Of a DNA stretch of 64,000 bases, positions 11,990-64,000 are shown piece by piece. The notes beneath the pieces were generated by a model. It saw nothing but the letters and a program-made list of their open reading frames with translations. It did not search any database and was not told where the DNA came from. Made by a program: the position numbers and the translations under genes. This DNA is from Antedon mediterranea. Its lineage: Eukaryota; Echinodermata; Crinoidea; Comatulida; Antedonidae. Position 1 is the stretch's first letter; each line of letters starts with the position of its first letter. The DNA lies in assembly GCF_964355755.1 (NCBI RefSeq), contig NC_092674.1:22410001-22474000 (forward strand), given 5' to 3'.

Positions 11990-64000
<52,011 letters not shown>

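Overview
This is AT-rich animal nuclear DNA: it has many small exons with GT/AG introns, dense short dispersed repeats and several minisatellites. Deuterostome-style extracellular modules and a chimeric 5S-rRNA/tRNA SINE point to a marine deuterostome invertebrate. An echinoderm is my best guess, but the species cannot be fixed from the sequence. Two protein-coding genes were found, both on the minus strand and in tandem. They were rebuilt exon by exon; in both, every exon joins in frame.

Positions 1022-10009 hold a complete 13-exon gene for the mitochondrial acyl-CoA ligase ACSF2 (600 codons plus stop). Its upstream flank carries a CCAAT box and a perfect NRF1-type palindrome. Positions 10010-11989 are intergenic.

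Positions 11990-64000 are the 3' part of a giant gene whose 5' end lies beyond the right edge. I mapped 71 exons encoding about 4,271 residues. The protein is an IgGFc-binding-protein/zonadhesin-like type I membrane protein. It has eight copies of a VWD-C8-TIL-TILa/EGF-EGF module of about 424-444 residues. Each module is built from the same eight exons with the same intron phases. The first module is cut by the window edge and carries one large exon encoding an IgGFc-binding domain, placed between its VWD and C8 exons. After module 8 come a CUB-like exon, a VWC-like exon, a SEA-like juxtamembrane region with an RRRR cleavage site, a transmembrane helix and a tail of about 75 residues.

The introns hold nearly all the repeats: foldback/MITE-like elements, tRNA-derived SINEs, the 5S-tRNA SINE, a LINE 3' fragment and minisatellites with 72-, 28-, 32- and 101-bp units. 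The 101-bp array has copied a real 5' splice site of the giant gene. No non-coding RNA gene, CRISPR array or plus-strand gene could be supported. The two genes have no obvious functional link: one is a matrix fatty-acid activating enzyme, the other a mucin-like cell-surface or secreted-matrix protein.
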